This document shows, in pieces, positions 27,525-37,060 of a DNA stretch of 64,000 nt. A model generated the notes under the pieces. The model saw only the letters and a program-made list of their open reading frames with translations. It was not told the origin of the DNA and searched no databases. Numbering within the stretch: the first letter of the stretch is position 1; the number at the start of each line of letters is the position of its first letter. This stretch comes from Desulfosporosinus fructosivorans (GTDB lineage: Bacteria; Bacillota; Desulfitobacteriia; Desulfitobacteriales; Desulfitobacteriaceae): positions 248,001-312,000 of the forward strand of contig NZ_SPQQ01000006.1 in assembly GCF_004766045.1 (NCBI RefSeq), read 5' to 3'. A program made the translations under genes and the position numbers.

Positions 27525-27725
27525 GAAGCTATATACGCCAAAAGGACCCCATTCTCCTGCCAAAATATGGTAAATATTATCGAGCTATTTTTTATAATCT
27601 TACAATTAATAAAGTATTCTTTCGTCTAAATATCCTTTGTTACCAATTTTTAGGAGGATAATAAGTGAAAAGAGAGAATACTTTAATATGTTTCTTGATG
27701 TGAACATAGGGAGTGAACGTCGTCA

Positions 27726-28490
27726 ATGAATAAAGTTAATGTTTATGGGAGCTTTACACAGGCTCTTTTCTTTTCCGGTGTAGTATCAATTCCTAAATAT
27801 CTTTTAACTCATTATACTGAAATTGGTTTAACCGATCGTGAGATGATAGTTTTGATACAGATTCTCTGTGAAGCTGAATCAAACCCGTATCCTTCGATAG
27901 CAATATTAGCTGCTCGTATGACCGCAACGTCTACCGATATTGAGGAAGTTGTAGGTCGTTTAGTTGAACGAAAGTTGCTGACGATTGAAAGGTATTGGAA
28001 TCCTAACGACCAAAAATGGGATAATACCTATAGTTTTGTTAAACTAATTGATGAACTCGCCGAACTCTGGGCCATTGAACGTTCTCAGCAATTAGAGGAA
28101 GAACGGACCTTAAAAAAACATCAATCTACACCTCAAGCAATCTCTACTCCTATAAATCCATCCATGGAAAATTTAGTCCATACCTTCGAACAAGAATTGG
28201 GCCGATTACTCACCCATTTAGAGTGTGAAAATCTTGATCGTTGGCTTTCCTCTCATTTTTCTGAAGAACTAATTATTGAAGCCTTAAGAAGAGGGGTAAG
28301 TGCTGGTATTCGCAACTTCCGCTATCTAGATTCTATACTTCGTGAATGGGAGAAGAAGGGACTTCGCACCCGAGCCGAAATCGAGGCAGAAGATGCATAT
28401 TTTCAAGCTCGACAAGAGAAAAAAATTGCTAAACCTAAAAATCTAGTACCTAAAACAACACCCAATAAATATGACAATTTTTACTTGTAA
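27726..28490 (+). CDS. DnaD-domain replication initiation protein
   Basis: A 254-residue protein with an N-terminal winged helix (about 20-95, RMTATSTDIEEVVGRLVERKLL) and a C-terminal DnaD/DnaB2 domain (about 145-225) containing YLDSILREWEKKGLRT, the YxxxIxxxW motif that binds DNA. DnaD proteins help load the DnaC-type helicase at origins and restart sites. The next gene encodes the matching AAA+ loader. The last 30 residues are basic. Confidence 0.88.
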   Translation: MNKVNVYGSFTQALFFSGVVSIPKYLLTHYTEIGLTDREMIVLIQILCEAESNPYPSIAILAARMTATSTDIEEVVGRLVERKLLTIERYWNPNDQKWDNTYSFVKLIDELAELWAIERSQQLEEERTLKKHQSTPQAISTPINPSMENLVHTFEQELGRLLTHLECENLDRWLSSHFSEELIIEALRRGVSAGIRNFRYLDSILREWEKKGLRTRAEIEAEDAYFQARQEKKIAKPKNLVPKTTPNKYDNFYL

Positions 28491-28532
28491 ATTCATAGTG
28501 CATCCTGGCTTTAAGGAGGTTAATGGCACAAA

Positions 28533-29390
28533 ATGAAAAGTGTAAAAGATATCCTGAAAAGTAATGTCTTAGCCACTAATAAACATATTCCCGACATTAA
28601 ACCTACTAACTGCGAATCTGATTTGCCCTCCTCCCATCCTAATTCTGGACAGACAGATCATCCCAACAAAGTTGAAACGTTTAGATGTGCTATTTGCCAA
28701 GATCGTGGAATTATTCTTGAAGGGGAAGTAGCCTATCCCTGCAGCTGCATGCAAACAAGAAAACTGGAAAATCAGTTTCGCAATGCTCGAATCTCACGAG
28801 AATTGATGAAATGCCGTCTCGATAAATTCCGCTTCGATTATTACACACCGGAAAGTAAAGACAAATCACATCGCGAAGCAGCTTCAAGAGCCTTAAACGC
28901 CTCCAAAAGCTTTGTGGATGAATGCAAGCATAACCCACATACCCTCGGAATGCTGTTCACTGGCCCTGTAGGATCGGGTAAAACGTTTCTGGCGGCGTCC
29001 ATTGCTAATGAACTCATGGAAGCACAGCTTCAAGTTCTATTCTTAGTGGTTCCGGATCTTTTGGATGAATTAAGGGCAACCTATAAGTCTGAAATCAATG
29101 AAATGGATTTACTGGATTCAGCGCGTACAATTCCATTTCTAATTCTTGACGATTTAGGGGCACACAATTATACGGATTGGACGCGAAATCGCATCTATTC
29201 AATTATTAATTATCGGATGAATGAATTACTCCCCACCATAATCACCTCAAATCTCTCACTTGATGAAATGGAAGACTATATTGGCTTACGTACAACATCC
29301 CGAATCATTCAATCTTCACGGATCTTCCGTTTAACAGTAGAGGAAGACATTCGCCTTCAGATGTATCAGGAACGAGAAGGAAAAAAATAA
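28533..29390 (+). CDS. DnaC/DnaI-type helicase loader ATPase
   Basis: A 285-residue AAA+ protein. A zinc-like C-x2-C...C-x-C cluster (CAICQDRG, CSCM) lies near residues 52-75, followed by Walker A GPVGSGKTF near 148 and Walker B FLILDDLGAH near 205, then the sensor TSNLSLDE. The architecture matches DnaI and IstB-like loaders that place the replicative helicase. Strong AAGGAGG upstream; 42 bp after the DnaD gene, so they likely form one unit ending at the terminator at 29405. Confidence 0.9.
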   Translation: MKSVKDILKSNVLATNKHIPDIKPTNCESDLPSSHPNSGQTDHPNKVETFRCAICQDRGIILEGEVAYPCSCMQTRKLENQFRNARISRELMKCRLDKFRFDYYTPESKDKSHREAASRALNASKSFVDECKHNPHTLGMLFTGPVGSGKTFLAASIANELMEAQLQVLFLVVPDLLDELRATYKSEINEMDLLDSARTIPFLILDDLGAHNYTDWTRNRIYSIINYRMNELLPTIITSNLSLDEMEDYIGLRTTSRIIQSSRIFRLTVEEDIRLQMYQEREGKK

Positions 29391-29404
29391 AAATAATTTT
29401 TCAA

Positions 29405-29442
29405 ACCTATGCATGTCCTTAAAAGACATGCATAGGTTTTTT
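29405..29442 (+). terminator. Terminator after dnaD-dnaC-like unit
   Basis: ACCTATGCATGTC pairs with GACATGCATAGGT over a 6-nt loop, followed by TTTTTT. Confidence 0.9.
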
Positions 29443-29482
29443 AAAGAGATAAAATCTCAAATATAATTGGAGGTGCACAGCT

Positions 29483-30061
29483 TTGGCTAAAATTTTTACG
29501 ATTAATCGAAGAAACCTTATTATGTACGCTAGCGTTGTTGTGATTTGTCTGATCGGGTTTGCTGGATTCTCATTCTGGGAAAACACTAATGCGAGTGTAA
29601 GCAAAGTTAACGATGTCCCGGAAATTAAAATGCTCAGTATTACCGTGGAGCCAGCCTCGATCGTCAAGGATCTAACGTATGGCAGCGTGACCTTAAAAGG
29701 CGCACAAGTGATTACTACTAAAACGTTTGACCTAGTCGCAACAGTACAAAACACAACTGCTAAGAAAATGACGAATATTCCAGTAGAATTGGAAGTAACA
29801 CTCGTTGGAGATGACACTAAAAAAATAACCTCACCTGGAACACTACCTGCCTTAGAACCAGGTGCCACGGCACGCGTAGCCTTTCGTCAGATTAAGATAT
29901 TAGGGGACGCATTAGGGAAAAGTGCTACAGATGGACAGCATTTAATGACGATAAGGATTAAACCTAATCCTGTAGGAGGCGTTGAAGAAGCTACGGAGGC
30001 AAGTTTTCGCTTTACGGTTGATACAACAGTCAAAGTTCCAACAACCGTTAAAAAACAGTAA
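29483..30061 (+). CDS. Membrane-anchored beta-sandwich protein
   Basis: A 192-residue protein with one N-terminal hydrophobic span (about 10-30) then an exported domain. The region TFDLVATVQNTTAKKMTNIP near residues 82-101 resembles FxLYD/CARDB-type Ig-like folds. The TTG start has GGAGGTG 8-9 bp upstream. It is a single gene between two terminators. Function unknown; extracellular scaffolding or binding is a guess. Confidence 0.6.
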   Translation: MAKIFTINRRNLIMYASVVVICLIGFAGFSFWENTNASVSKVNDVPEIKMLSITVEPASIVKDLTYGSVTLKGAQVITTKTFDLVATVQNTTAKKMTNIPVELEVTLVGDDTKKITSPGTLPALEPGATARVAFRQIKILGDALGKSATDGQHLMTIRIKPNPVGGVEEATEASFRFTVDTTVKVPTTVKKQ

Positions 30062-30072
30062 TAGTAACATGT

Positions 30073-30107
30073 AAAAATAAGTGCTAAATAACAGAGCACT
30101 TATTTTT
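30073..30107 (+). terminator. Terminator
   Basis: AAAATAAGTGCT pairs with AGCACTTATTTT and the 3' arm runs into TTTTTC. Confidence 0.8.
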
Positions 30108-30151
30108 CTTTTACCTTGATTTGGGATATAATACCCTTAGTGAGGTGTTAT

Positions 30152-30880
30152 ATGGATATAAAAGTAGATTTGCATACCCATACCGTGTCAAGTGGACATG
30201 CTTACAGTACCCTTTCTGAAAATGCGCTGGCGGCCGCGCGCAAAGGCATAGAATTGCTCGGCATGACAGATCATGCTCCCAGTATGCCAGGTGCGCCTCA
30301 TCGGTATCATTTTGGCAACTTGGCAATTCTTCCTGAAGAACTGAATGGGGTCCGTATTTTACCAGGAGTAGAAGCAAATATCACAAACTATGAAGGGGAA
30401 TTAGATCTTCCCATAGAGTATTTGTCTCGGATGAAGATCGTTCTTGTGGGCCTCCATGAGATTTGTTACCCTGGTGGAACGACTGAACAAAATACTAAGG
30501 CTTATATCAAAGCCATGGAAAATCCTTATACTGATATGATGGTTCATCCGGGACGACCGTATTTCGAGATGGATTTAGAACTTATCGCTCACATGTCCGC
30601 ACAATTAAATATCCCAGTCGAGATAAACAACAGTTCACTGTCAAAGGAAAAAAAGGGAGCATGGGAAAATTGTCGACGCATTGCTCGCTACATGGCTCAT
30701 TATAAAAGTCCCGTTATCTTAGGGAGTGATGCCCATTTTTGGGATCGGGTCGGTGATTTAAGCCACTCCCTTGAATTAGTTCATGAAGCTGGGATTTCAG
30801 AGCATCAAGTTCTAAATACTTCCCCGGCAAGAGTCTTAGAATATTTGGCGACACGTCGCAAAAACCGCCCAATACTATGA
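30152..30880 (+). CDS. PHP-domain metal-dependent phosphatase (YcdX-like)
   Basis: A 242-residue PHP hydrolase starting MDIKVDLHTHTVSSGHAYST, which holds the first metal ligands (HxH). Others are MTDHAP, the HPGRP motif and GSDAHF near the end. YcdX-type enzymes bind three metals and cleave phosphomonoesters. GAGGTG lies 7 bp before the ATG at 30152; the longer frame from 30116 has no site. Confidence 0.88.
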   Translation: MDIKVDLHTHTVSSGHAYSTLSENALAAARKGIELLGMTDHAPSMPGAPHRYHFGNLAILPEELNGVRILPGVEANITNYEGELDLPIEYLSRMKIVLVGLHEICYPGGTTEQNTKAYIKAMENPYTDMMVHPGRPYFEMDLELIAHMSAQLNIPVEINNSSLSKEKKGAWENCRRIARYMAHYKSPVILGSDAHFWDRVGDLSHSLELVHEAGISEHQVLNTSPARVLEYLATRRKNRPIL

Positions 30881-31170
30881 CTTTGCAGGGGCACGATGCA
30901 TCGTGTCCCTGCAGCCAATAGTGCCACTCCCACTTCTATAAGTGGGAGTGGCACTCCGCCCCCCGCATCGGCAATACTTACCACCAGAGACTATTTGCAC
31001 GGGAGGGTTCCACCATCTCGATGTTTAACTCAAGTTGAGCGAGTTCACTTGAGTTGCAGTGGTCGCTCCTTTACCTAACATATCGTTTACCTAACAATGA
31101 ATAACTCTCAACATACTTGGTACAACGCACGCCTCTCTTCCATATATTGTAATGAAGGGTGGCGTTTGTG
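30881..31170. repeat. Intergenic hairpin cluster
   Basis: Three hairpins lie in tandem: a near-perfect TGCAGGG..CCCTGCA palindrome at 30885-30913, a perfect AGTGCCACTCCCACTT stem at 30921-30954, and AACTCAAGT/ACTTGAGTT arms at 31026-31054. The last two share sequence with the interspersed repeat family. No gene is supported here. Confidence 0.5.
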
Positions 31171-31887
31171 ATGTCTGGTAGTCAGCCAGGAAAGTTTTCT
31201 GAAGAACCGCTCAACATGGGGTTCTCAATATTCGCACCTATTAGCACAGAAGCAGGGAGTGCCTCACTTTTATTTGCTCAACCTTTATTAACAGGAAGTG
31301 TTTTTGCATCTACTGCTGTTTTAATTGTCTCAGAACTCTTCCTCTTCATTGCTAGGCGAATATTTGACCTTAAAAGCATACCTGTTCTTGATGCGAGGAA
31401 TGGACAAAGAGTGGAAATGTCGCTTACGGACCTTCAAGCATTTTTACGTTGGATGGCAAACGGAATCGGCACTAGCACTTCTCCAAATTCCACCCCAGTA
31501 ACTGATGGAGGGAAAATAAATTTACTCGCAAATCAGACTCGACAGAGTAGTGGAACGGATAGCACCGGCTTTATAACGGTCGAGCTCCCAGAAGCCCCCC
31601 TAACAATTGCCCTATATTTCTCAGCATTCTATTCAAATAATCCATACACGCCCAGTGTATCATTGTATATTCCGATACTCGCTTTTCCGGGTATAAGAGG
31701 AGCGATACCACTTCTAATACTTGGATTACTTTCCACAATCTTTGTGCGTTCGGTTGTTTCACCGCAATCTTCGGGTTCAAAACCACTTTCTACCCCTGAA
31801 ACTAGCATAAATACTCCCCTAGACTACTCACCGAATGATCTACTGCAATTGCTCACTAAGTTCGGGAAAAAGTTCGGAACAAAGTAA
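31171..31887 (+). CDS. Membrane protein of unknown function
   Basis: A protein of about 238 residues with a hydrophobic segment near 38-60, a Ser/Thr/Gly-rich middle, and hydrophobic stretches near 140-155 and 165-188, so two or more spans. No family is recognised. GAAGGG lies upstream; starts at 31159 (GTG), 31168 (GTG) and 31171 (ATG) are all possible. Low-complexity Ser-rich tail. The frame is long and uninterrupted, which supports coding. Confidence 0.5.
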   Translation: MSGSQPGKFSEEPLNMGFSIFAPISTEAGSASLLFAQPLLTGSVFASTAVLIVSELFLFIARRIFDLKSIPVLDARNGQRVEMSLTDLQAFLRWMANGIGTSTSPNSTPVTDGGKINLLANQTRQSSGTDSTGFITVELPEAPLTIALYFSAFYSNNPYTPSVSLYIPILAFPGIRGAIPLLILGLLSTIFVRSVVSPQSSGSKPLSTPETSINTPLDYSPNDLLQLLTKFGKKFGTK

Positions 31888-31993
31888 GTAAACAAGCCGA
31901 TTTATATATCATATTAATTCTATTTCTTCACCTGCATAATCATTCTAAGAGGGCAATTTGCCTTCTTAATTGCAGTTTATAAAGTAAAAAAAT

Positions 31994-32022
31994 TTGTTTC
32001 ATCAAATTATTTATAGTACAAT
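31994..32022 (+). promoter_or_regulatory. Candidate sigma-A promoter
   Basis: TTGTTT and TACAAT are separated by 17 bp, about 170 bp before the gene at 32192. The rest of 31888-32191 shows short hairpins but no recognised riboswitch. Confidence 0.35.
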
Positions 32023-32191
32023 GATGAATGTGGTTAAACTAATTGTATAAGTTAATTAAAACTACTCGATGATGAATTACATTGAGCTTAGTAAACATAT
32101 CTAGTTCTAAAAACCCAATATGGGTGCCCGAACCGCGACTTAATGGTGGCTAGCCATAGGAAAATGGCAGAAGTAAAGGACGTGTGGTACT

Positions 32192-32854
32192 GTGCTTATT
32201 GGAGAAAGACAAATAGATCGAGAACGCATTACGGGGGCAATTGTACTTATAAGTATAGTTGTTATCCTACTGTCAATTGTGAGTATTCGATTTTTAGATG
32301 TTAAAGTTTCTAACGTTGAATTAGTCGACCGAGGATTATATACTGTTATTACAGAAAAAGGCCCTATAAATGTTAGCTTAGATGATATTTTGAGAATCGA
32401 ACGGACCTATACTAAGGCTGCCATAACAGGTGCACCTGTGGAATTAGATCGAATTTATACCACCAAGGGTTTTATCTACCTATCTTCGTTAGATCCATTT
32501 TATGAAACAGGCAGGCAACTCATTAACTCCGTAGATCCTGATGGAAAGCCCGTATGGATCTTATCAAATAAAAATGGAACAACTGGATCGGAGCGAACCT
32601 CGAATCAGCTACTTAATGATAATCTGAGAACTGTTCAGCCATTTAACTATGCGATTGGAACCCCTTCAAAACTTGCTTCTCTTGTTTCTGCTGTTTTGTC
32701 GCTCCAATATCTTACCCTCGCTATTGGTGGGATGGCTTTAGTTATCCTCATTTTTCCAATGCGCTTAGTAACGCCGATGCCTTCACAACCTTTTATGCAA
32801 GAAGACTTGGAATATAGTTCTTCAGAAGAAGGACTAGGCGCAGTAGCGAAATAA
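32192..32854 (+). CDS. Two-span membrane protein of unknown function
   Basis: A 220-residue protein with an N-terminal span (about 14-34), an external domain of about 130 residues, and a second span (about 172-190), ending in an acidic cytoplasmic tail. No family is recognised. A GTG start with AAAGGA upstream. It is followed by a terminator and then the ANTAR protein. Confidence 0.55.
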   Translation: MLIGERQIDRERITGAIVLISIVVILLSIVSIRFLDVKVSNVELVDRGLYTVITEKGPINVSLDDILRIERTYTKAAITGAPVELDRIYTTKGFIYLSSLDPFYETGRQLINSVDPDGKPVWILSNKNGTTGSERTSNQLLNDNLRTVQPFNYAIGTPSKLASLVSAVLSLQYLTLAIGGMALVILIFPMRLVTPMPSQPFMQEDLEYSSSEEGLGAVAK

Positions 32855-32874
32855 CTTAATACTCTGATTTAACC

Positions 32875-32898
32875 AAAAGCGCTCATAGAGCGCTTTTT
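32875..32898 (+). terminator. Terminator
   Basis: AAAAGCGCT pairs with AGCGCTTTT over a short loop and continues with T residues. Confidence 0.8.
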
Positions 32899-32977
32899 AA
32901 CTGAGTAGGAAATATAGATCTCAGCCCTATCGCAGGATGTGATATTTAAAGAAGCTTTATGAAATGAGTGATTTAGA

Positions 32978-33562
32978 ATGAAGAGGGCTATATTAGTATC
33001 AGGAAAAGCCTCATTAAATCAGGAAATAAAATCTATGCTATCATTGGCAGATTACCAGCTTCTGGCTATAACAGATAATGGGATGGAAGCTTTACGACTC
33101 ACTCACCGATTTGAACCTGATTTAATCATTATGGGGTGGAATTTACGTGGCCTTAGCTCTTCAGAGGTTCTTCAAAATCTGGTCGTTCAGCATCTTTGTC
33201 CCATCATAGTTGTACTTACTCAAGAAGAACAGCACGTTCTAACAGAGGTCATCAACGAAGATGCCCACAATGTTTTACTTTATCCTTGGCGACTGCATGA
33301 ACTGGTCGCTGCAATTTTGCTTGCGGAGCATCGTTATACACGTGAGACGGAGAACTCTCAGCAAATTCAAAAGTTAGAGGAAGAACTTAAAACGCGCAAG
33401 TTTATTTTTCAGGCCATGCTTTCTCTAATACAACAGCGAGGATTCACTGAGCAGTCGGCATATGCTGCACTGAGAAAACAGGCCATGTCGACGCGCAAAT
33501 CCTTACGTATGGTTGCTCAAGACGTTCTCAAAGGCTTGTGGGTGCCTGAACAAGTCGATTAA
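32978..33562 (+). CDS. ANTAR-domain RNA-binding regulator with degenerate receiver
   Basis: A 194-residue protein of AmiR/NasT layout: a receiver-like fold (1-120), a coiled coil, and a C-terminal ANTAR domain (about 128-188) that in known proteins binds paired hairpins in mRNA leaders to prevent termination. The receiver is odd. The usual phospho-acceptor Asp is Gly53 (LIIMGWNLRG), and the N-terminal acidic pair is missing (ILVSGKAS). It is therefore unlikely to be switched by aspartyl phosphorylation. The gene has a weak GAGTGA upstream. Confidence 0.8.
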   Translation: MKRAILVSGKASLNQEIKSMLSLADYQLLAITDNGMEALRLTHRFEPDLIIMGWNLRGLSSSEVLQNLVVQHLCPIIVVLTQEEQHVLTEVINEDAHNVLLYPWRLHELVAAILLAEHRYTRETENSQQIQKLEEELKTRKFIFQAMLSLIQQRGFTEQSAYAALRKQAMSTRKSLRMVAQDVLKGLWVPEQVD

Positions 33563-33592
33563 TATTAAATAATGCCAGAAAGGAGTCTTATT

Positions 33593-34012
33593 ATGAAAGT
33601 AGTTGTTAAACACATAAAGGGAATGCACTTTCAGGGCGAAGGAAGTACCAAAGTGATGACAAATATTGATACCAGCGTTACAGCGGGAGGATCGGGGCAT
33701 GGAACCAATCCTATGGAGTTACTCTTAATGGCGATTGCAGGCTGTAGTGGGATGGATATAATTTCTATTCTTGAAAAGATGAGGGTTAAAGTCCAACGCT
33801 TTGAGATGAGCGTAGAAGGAGATCGAGCCAGTGACCACCCTCGCGTATTTAAAGACATTGAAGTTGTTTATAAGTTTTGGGGCGAATCCCTTTCTGAAGA
33901 TAAACTACAACGGGCAGCTCAACTTTCAATGGGAAAGTATTGTAGTGTTGCCAGTATGATTGACAAGGCTGCCAATCTTACCTACCGGATCGAAATGAAC
34001 TCGACAAACTAA
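33593..34012 (+). CDS. OsmC/Ohr family peroxide-detoxifying protein
   Basis: A 139-residue OsmC-type protein. Motifs are the TNPMELLLMAIAGCSGMDII helix with the first reactive Cys and the SMGKYCSVASMI segment with the second. Family members reduce organic hydroperoxides using the two cysteines. The ATG at 33593 follows AGAAAGGAG; the in-frame start at 33572 lies before it. Adjacent to the ANTAR gene, 30 bp away, so possibly cotranscribed. Confidence 0.88.
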   Translation: MKVVVKHIKGMHFQGEGSTKVMTNIDTSVTAGGSGHGTNPMELLLMAIAGCSGMDIISILEKMRVKVQRFEMSVEGDRASDHPRVFKDIEVVYKFWGESLSEDKLQRAAQLSMGKYCSVASMIDKAANLTYRIEMNSTN

Positions 34013-34035
34013 AGTTCAACACACCCATCCAGTAA

Positions 34036-34085
34036 AAAGTAAACGAGAGGGAGACATCAAAAGATGTCTCCCTCTCGTTTACTTT
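34036..34085. terminator. Bidirectional terminator
   Basis: A 23-bp perfect stem (34036-34058 with 34063-34085) lies between the convergent osmC-like and UPF0182 genes, with A and T flanks on both sides. Confidence 0.9.
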
Positions 34086-34095
34086 GGAATGAATT

Positions 34096-36849
34096 TTATG
34101 GAGCAATCACGCTGGACTCACCTTGTAATCCCTTGAGTTGGATTTCCAGACTGTCGAGCAAAGCCCGGATTTGATTCATTTGATCAGTAATCGAAGTAAC
34201 GTTTGGTGAAGTCTGAGCAGTAGTTGTTGGCGCTTGAGGAGTCGGAACTGGAACGGGTGTACTCTGTCCAGGGGTAGTAGGCTGAGGAGCATCCTCTCCG
34301 AAGAGTTGTGTTAAGGCTAACCCCAAATTATCAGTCATCACCAAATGATCTTGATAAGCAAGTACGACTTGTTTCATTTCTGGTATACTACCGCCTTTAT
34401 CTGATTGCAGATAGATTGGTTCTACATAGAGAAAGTTTCCTCCGATTGGCAAGGCTAAAAGATTTCCCCGAATCACACTTGAGCCTTTTTGATCCCACAA
34501 GGAAAGTTCTTTCGATATCTCCGGATCTTGGTCTATTCTAGATTCGATTTGCAAGGGACCGTCAACCTCAATATTCTTAGGCAGTTTATAAAGCAATAAC
34601 TCACCATAATGTGCTCCATCCATGCGAGCAGCCATCCAGGAGACCATATTGTTCCGTGAATTGGTTGCACTAGATGCTGGTGTGAAGGGGAGCATGAGCA
34701 CAAACTCTGGTTTGTCCTCTCCTGGAATTTTCATGATGGTGTAATAGGGTGCTACGCTTTGGGGTTTGGCGTCAAAGAGTTCCTTGGCAATATCCCAGGA
34801 ATCTTCCTTATTATAGAAAACAGAGGGATTTGTCATATGGAAAGTTTTAAGTGCATTGCTTTGAACATTAAAAAGTGTTTCAGGATACCTGAGGTGACTC
34901 TTTAAGCTCGGCGACAGACTCGCTATGTCTTTAAATACGCCCGGAAATATCTTCATATAGGTCATTAATATCGGGTCTTTGGGATCACTTGCATAAAAAT
35001 CAACCGTTCCATCATTGGCATCAACGATTACTTTTACAGAGTTTCGAATATAGTTAAACTCTTGACTAGTATTCAGATTTGAATAGGGGAGGGCGTCGGA
35101 TGTAGTGTAAGCGTCGATAATCCACTTGAGACGACCGTCATCGATGACAATATAAGGGTCTGAATCATAGGTTAAAAACGGGGCTAACTTTTGCACCCGC
35201 ACTTCTATATTGCGGTACACTAGCAATTTGCTATCAGGATTCACTTGGGTGGCCAGATAAAAGCGCGGGGTTGCATGGCGAAGGGATAGCATCAGTTTAT
35301 TGAGCGGGGTTAAAAGTAGCCCCGTTTTACCTTGATAAGTATTTTCAGCATTCGCGCTACCGAGGGGGTAATCAAATTCTTTAACTGATGTATTTGCGAC
35401 GACCCAGTCATTGGTTAGTTCACCATAATAAATTCTGGGTTCTGACATCTTGAATTCCGGAAACTCGCTGACAGCCGGGACGTCCTTAATGGCAAAGGAG
35501 GGCAGGCCTTCAGAGGTGACTGCATTGGCAAACGAGGCGGATGCCCCAAAACCATGGGTATATTTAAAACGCATATTCACAAATGTTTTCGCTGTTTCTT
35601 CTAAATCGGGGGTTGAGATTTCTCGTGGTCCAATCATAACTTGACGATATTCTCCGTTGATGGTATATCGGTCGATATCGATGTCATGAAACTTATAATA
35701 GAGACGAATACCTTGTTTCTGGTTATAAGTTTGTAACATGGGTTTGGCATCGTTAAGCCGAATGTTGTTAAGTGTTGACTGATCTGCCTTCAAAGCGCTG
35801 ATTGTGATGGGCGTGTTTCCGGGATACTCAATTTCAGTGATTTTATCCAAGCCATACCCAAATCGGGTCAATTCAATCTCATGTTGAATATACGGCTGCT
35901 CTCGGCTGAGCTCGTTCGGTAAGACGACAAACGATTGGAGAAGAGCCGGAACAATTCCATTAATTAATAATCCGACTACAAATATACTTACAACTGGTAG
36001 GGTTAAAAACCGTGTTTCATTAGAAGCCAGTGAAACAAAAGCTAATATAGATCCCAAAATACTGATCACAATTAATATTCTGAGGGCAGGAAGCGTCGCG
36101 GTTAAGTCTGTATATCCGGCACCAACAACATGACCGTGAACCGAGTATAGTAATTGGTAAATATCAAGATAATATCCGAAAGCTTTTAGGGCAAATAAAA
36201 TTCCGATGAGTAAGGCTAAGTGCTTCCGAGCGGATCCCATTGAGACTGCACCGGTTTGCCATAGTTTTTTCGAGCGGAATCGAATGACTCCTGTAGCGAT
36301 ATAGAAAATAGTTGTAAATAAGGTGAGTAGGAACAAGGGCCCGAAAAATGCATTGAATAGAGTCTTTAAAAATGGTAATTGAAAGAAGTAAAAAGACAAA
36401 TCCTTGTTGAAAATCGGATCCTGTTGACCGAAAGGGGTTGCATGGATAAACGACAATATATCCAACCAGCCCGTAAAACCAGCAACAAAGCTGACTGCAA
36501 AACTCACTACAGCTGAAATAAAGAGTAACCAAAGTGTAACTTTACGCTGACTAAGACTAAAAATGGGTCGGTTCATGTCTTGAACTAAACGCATTCGCTT
36601 CCGCAAACGTTCATTAACAAAGGTAATTATGGCGTGGCGAATAGATAGTAAGGTTCCGGCAATAAAGATAAAAAGAATAGTGCCGTTTACTGCTTGAAAA
36701 AGCATTTTACTTAGGATTGGCGTCCAAAATAATTGCGTATAGCCGAGATCTTTAAACCACAACCAATCTTCAAATAAGCCACTCGACGCTGTCAGCAAGG
36801 ACAGTAATATAATGAAAGCAATTAAAAATTTAAATAAACGGGACAACAA
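34096..36849 (-). CDS. UPF0182 family large membrane protein
   Basis: A 917-residue protein, normal for UPF0182. About seven transmembrane segments occupy the first 290 residues, followed by a large extracytoplasmic domain and a C-terminal stretch rich in Pro, Thr and Gln (about 855-885) before a final helix. The family is widespread in Actinobacteria and Clostridia without established function. A GAGGAAT site precedes the ATG. It stands alone between two terminators or promoters. Confidence 0.92.
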   Translation of the reverse strand: MLSRLFKFLIAFIILLSLLTASSGLFEDWLWFKDLGYTQLFWTPILSKMLFQAVNGTILFIFIAGTLLSIRHAIITFVNERLRKRMRLVQDMNRPIFSLSQRKVTLWLLFISAVVSFAVSFVAGFTGWLDILSFIHATPFGQQDPIFNKDLSFYFFQLPFLKTLFNAFFGPLFLLTLFTTIFYIATGVIRFRSKKLWQTGAVSMGSARKHLALLIGILFALKAFGYYLDIYQLLYSVHGHVVGAGYTDLTATLPALRILIVISILGSILAFVSLASNETRFLTLPVVSIFVVGLLINGIVPALLQSFVVLPNELSREQPYIQHEIELTRFGYGLDKITEIEYPGNTPITISALKADQSTLNNIRLNDAKPMLQTYNQKQGIRLYYKFHDIDIDRYTINGEYRQVMIGPREISTPDLEETAKTFVNMRFKYTHGFGASASFANAVTSEGLPSFAIKDVPAVSEFPEFKMSEPRIYYGELTNDWVVANTSVKEFDYPLGSANAENTYQGKTGLLLTPLNKLMLSLRHATPRFYLATQVNPDSKLLVYRNIEVRVQKLAPFLTYDSDPYIVIDDGRLKWIIDAYTTSDALPYSNLNTSQEFNYIRNSVKVIVDANDGTVDFYASDPKDPILMTYMKIFPGVFKDIASLSPSLKSHLRYPETLFNVQSNALKTFHMTNPSVFYNKEDSWDIAKELFDAKPQSVAPYYTIMKIPGEDKPEFVLMLPFTPASSATNSRNNMVSWMAARMDGAHYGELLLYKLPKNIEVDGPLQIESRIDQDPEISKELSLWDQKGSSVIRGNLLALPIGGNFLYVEPIYLQSDKGGSIPEMKQVVLAYQDHLVMTDNLGLALTQLFGEDAPQPTTPGQSTPVPVPTPQAPTTTAQTSPNVTSITDQMNQIRALLDSLEIQLKGLQGESSVIAP

Positions 36850-37008
36850 TGATTCCTCCTTTTAACTTTGGAAAACTAAATCTTAAATGAGCGCAGACCT
36901 AACTCATTTAAGTATATTCTTCCCAGTAAATGAAAATCCCTTCATCAAATTTCATATTTCCCTATGATTTATTTTAAATCTGGATAAGATATGGTATACT
37001 ACTTTAGA

Positions 37009-37027
37009 AATACCCTTAAGGGGTATT
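37009..37027 (+). promoter_or_regulatory. CsoR/CstR-like operator upstream of trxB
   Basis: AATACCC and GGGTATT are a perfect inverted repeat with a 5-nt spacer, resembling operators of CsoR-family copper or persulfide repressors. It sits right after a TATACT -10 element at 36995-37000, where a repressor would block initiation. Confidence 0.5.
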
Positions 37028-37060
37028 GAAAATGCAAGATTTTACAAGGAGTTGAAAGAT

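Noticed and set aside
31888..32191. Possible riboswitch upstream of the two-span membrane protein
   Set aside because: Short hairpins are present but no conserved blocks of cyclic-di-GMP, cyclic-di-AMP, cobalamin or other known aptamers could be matched.
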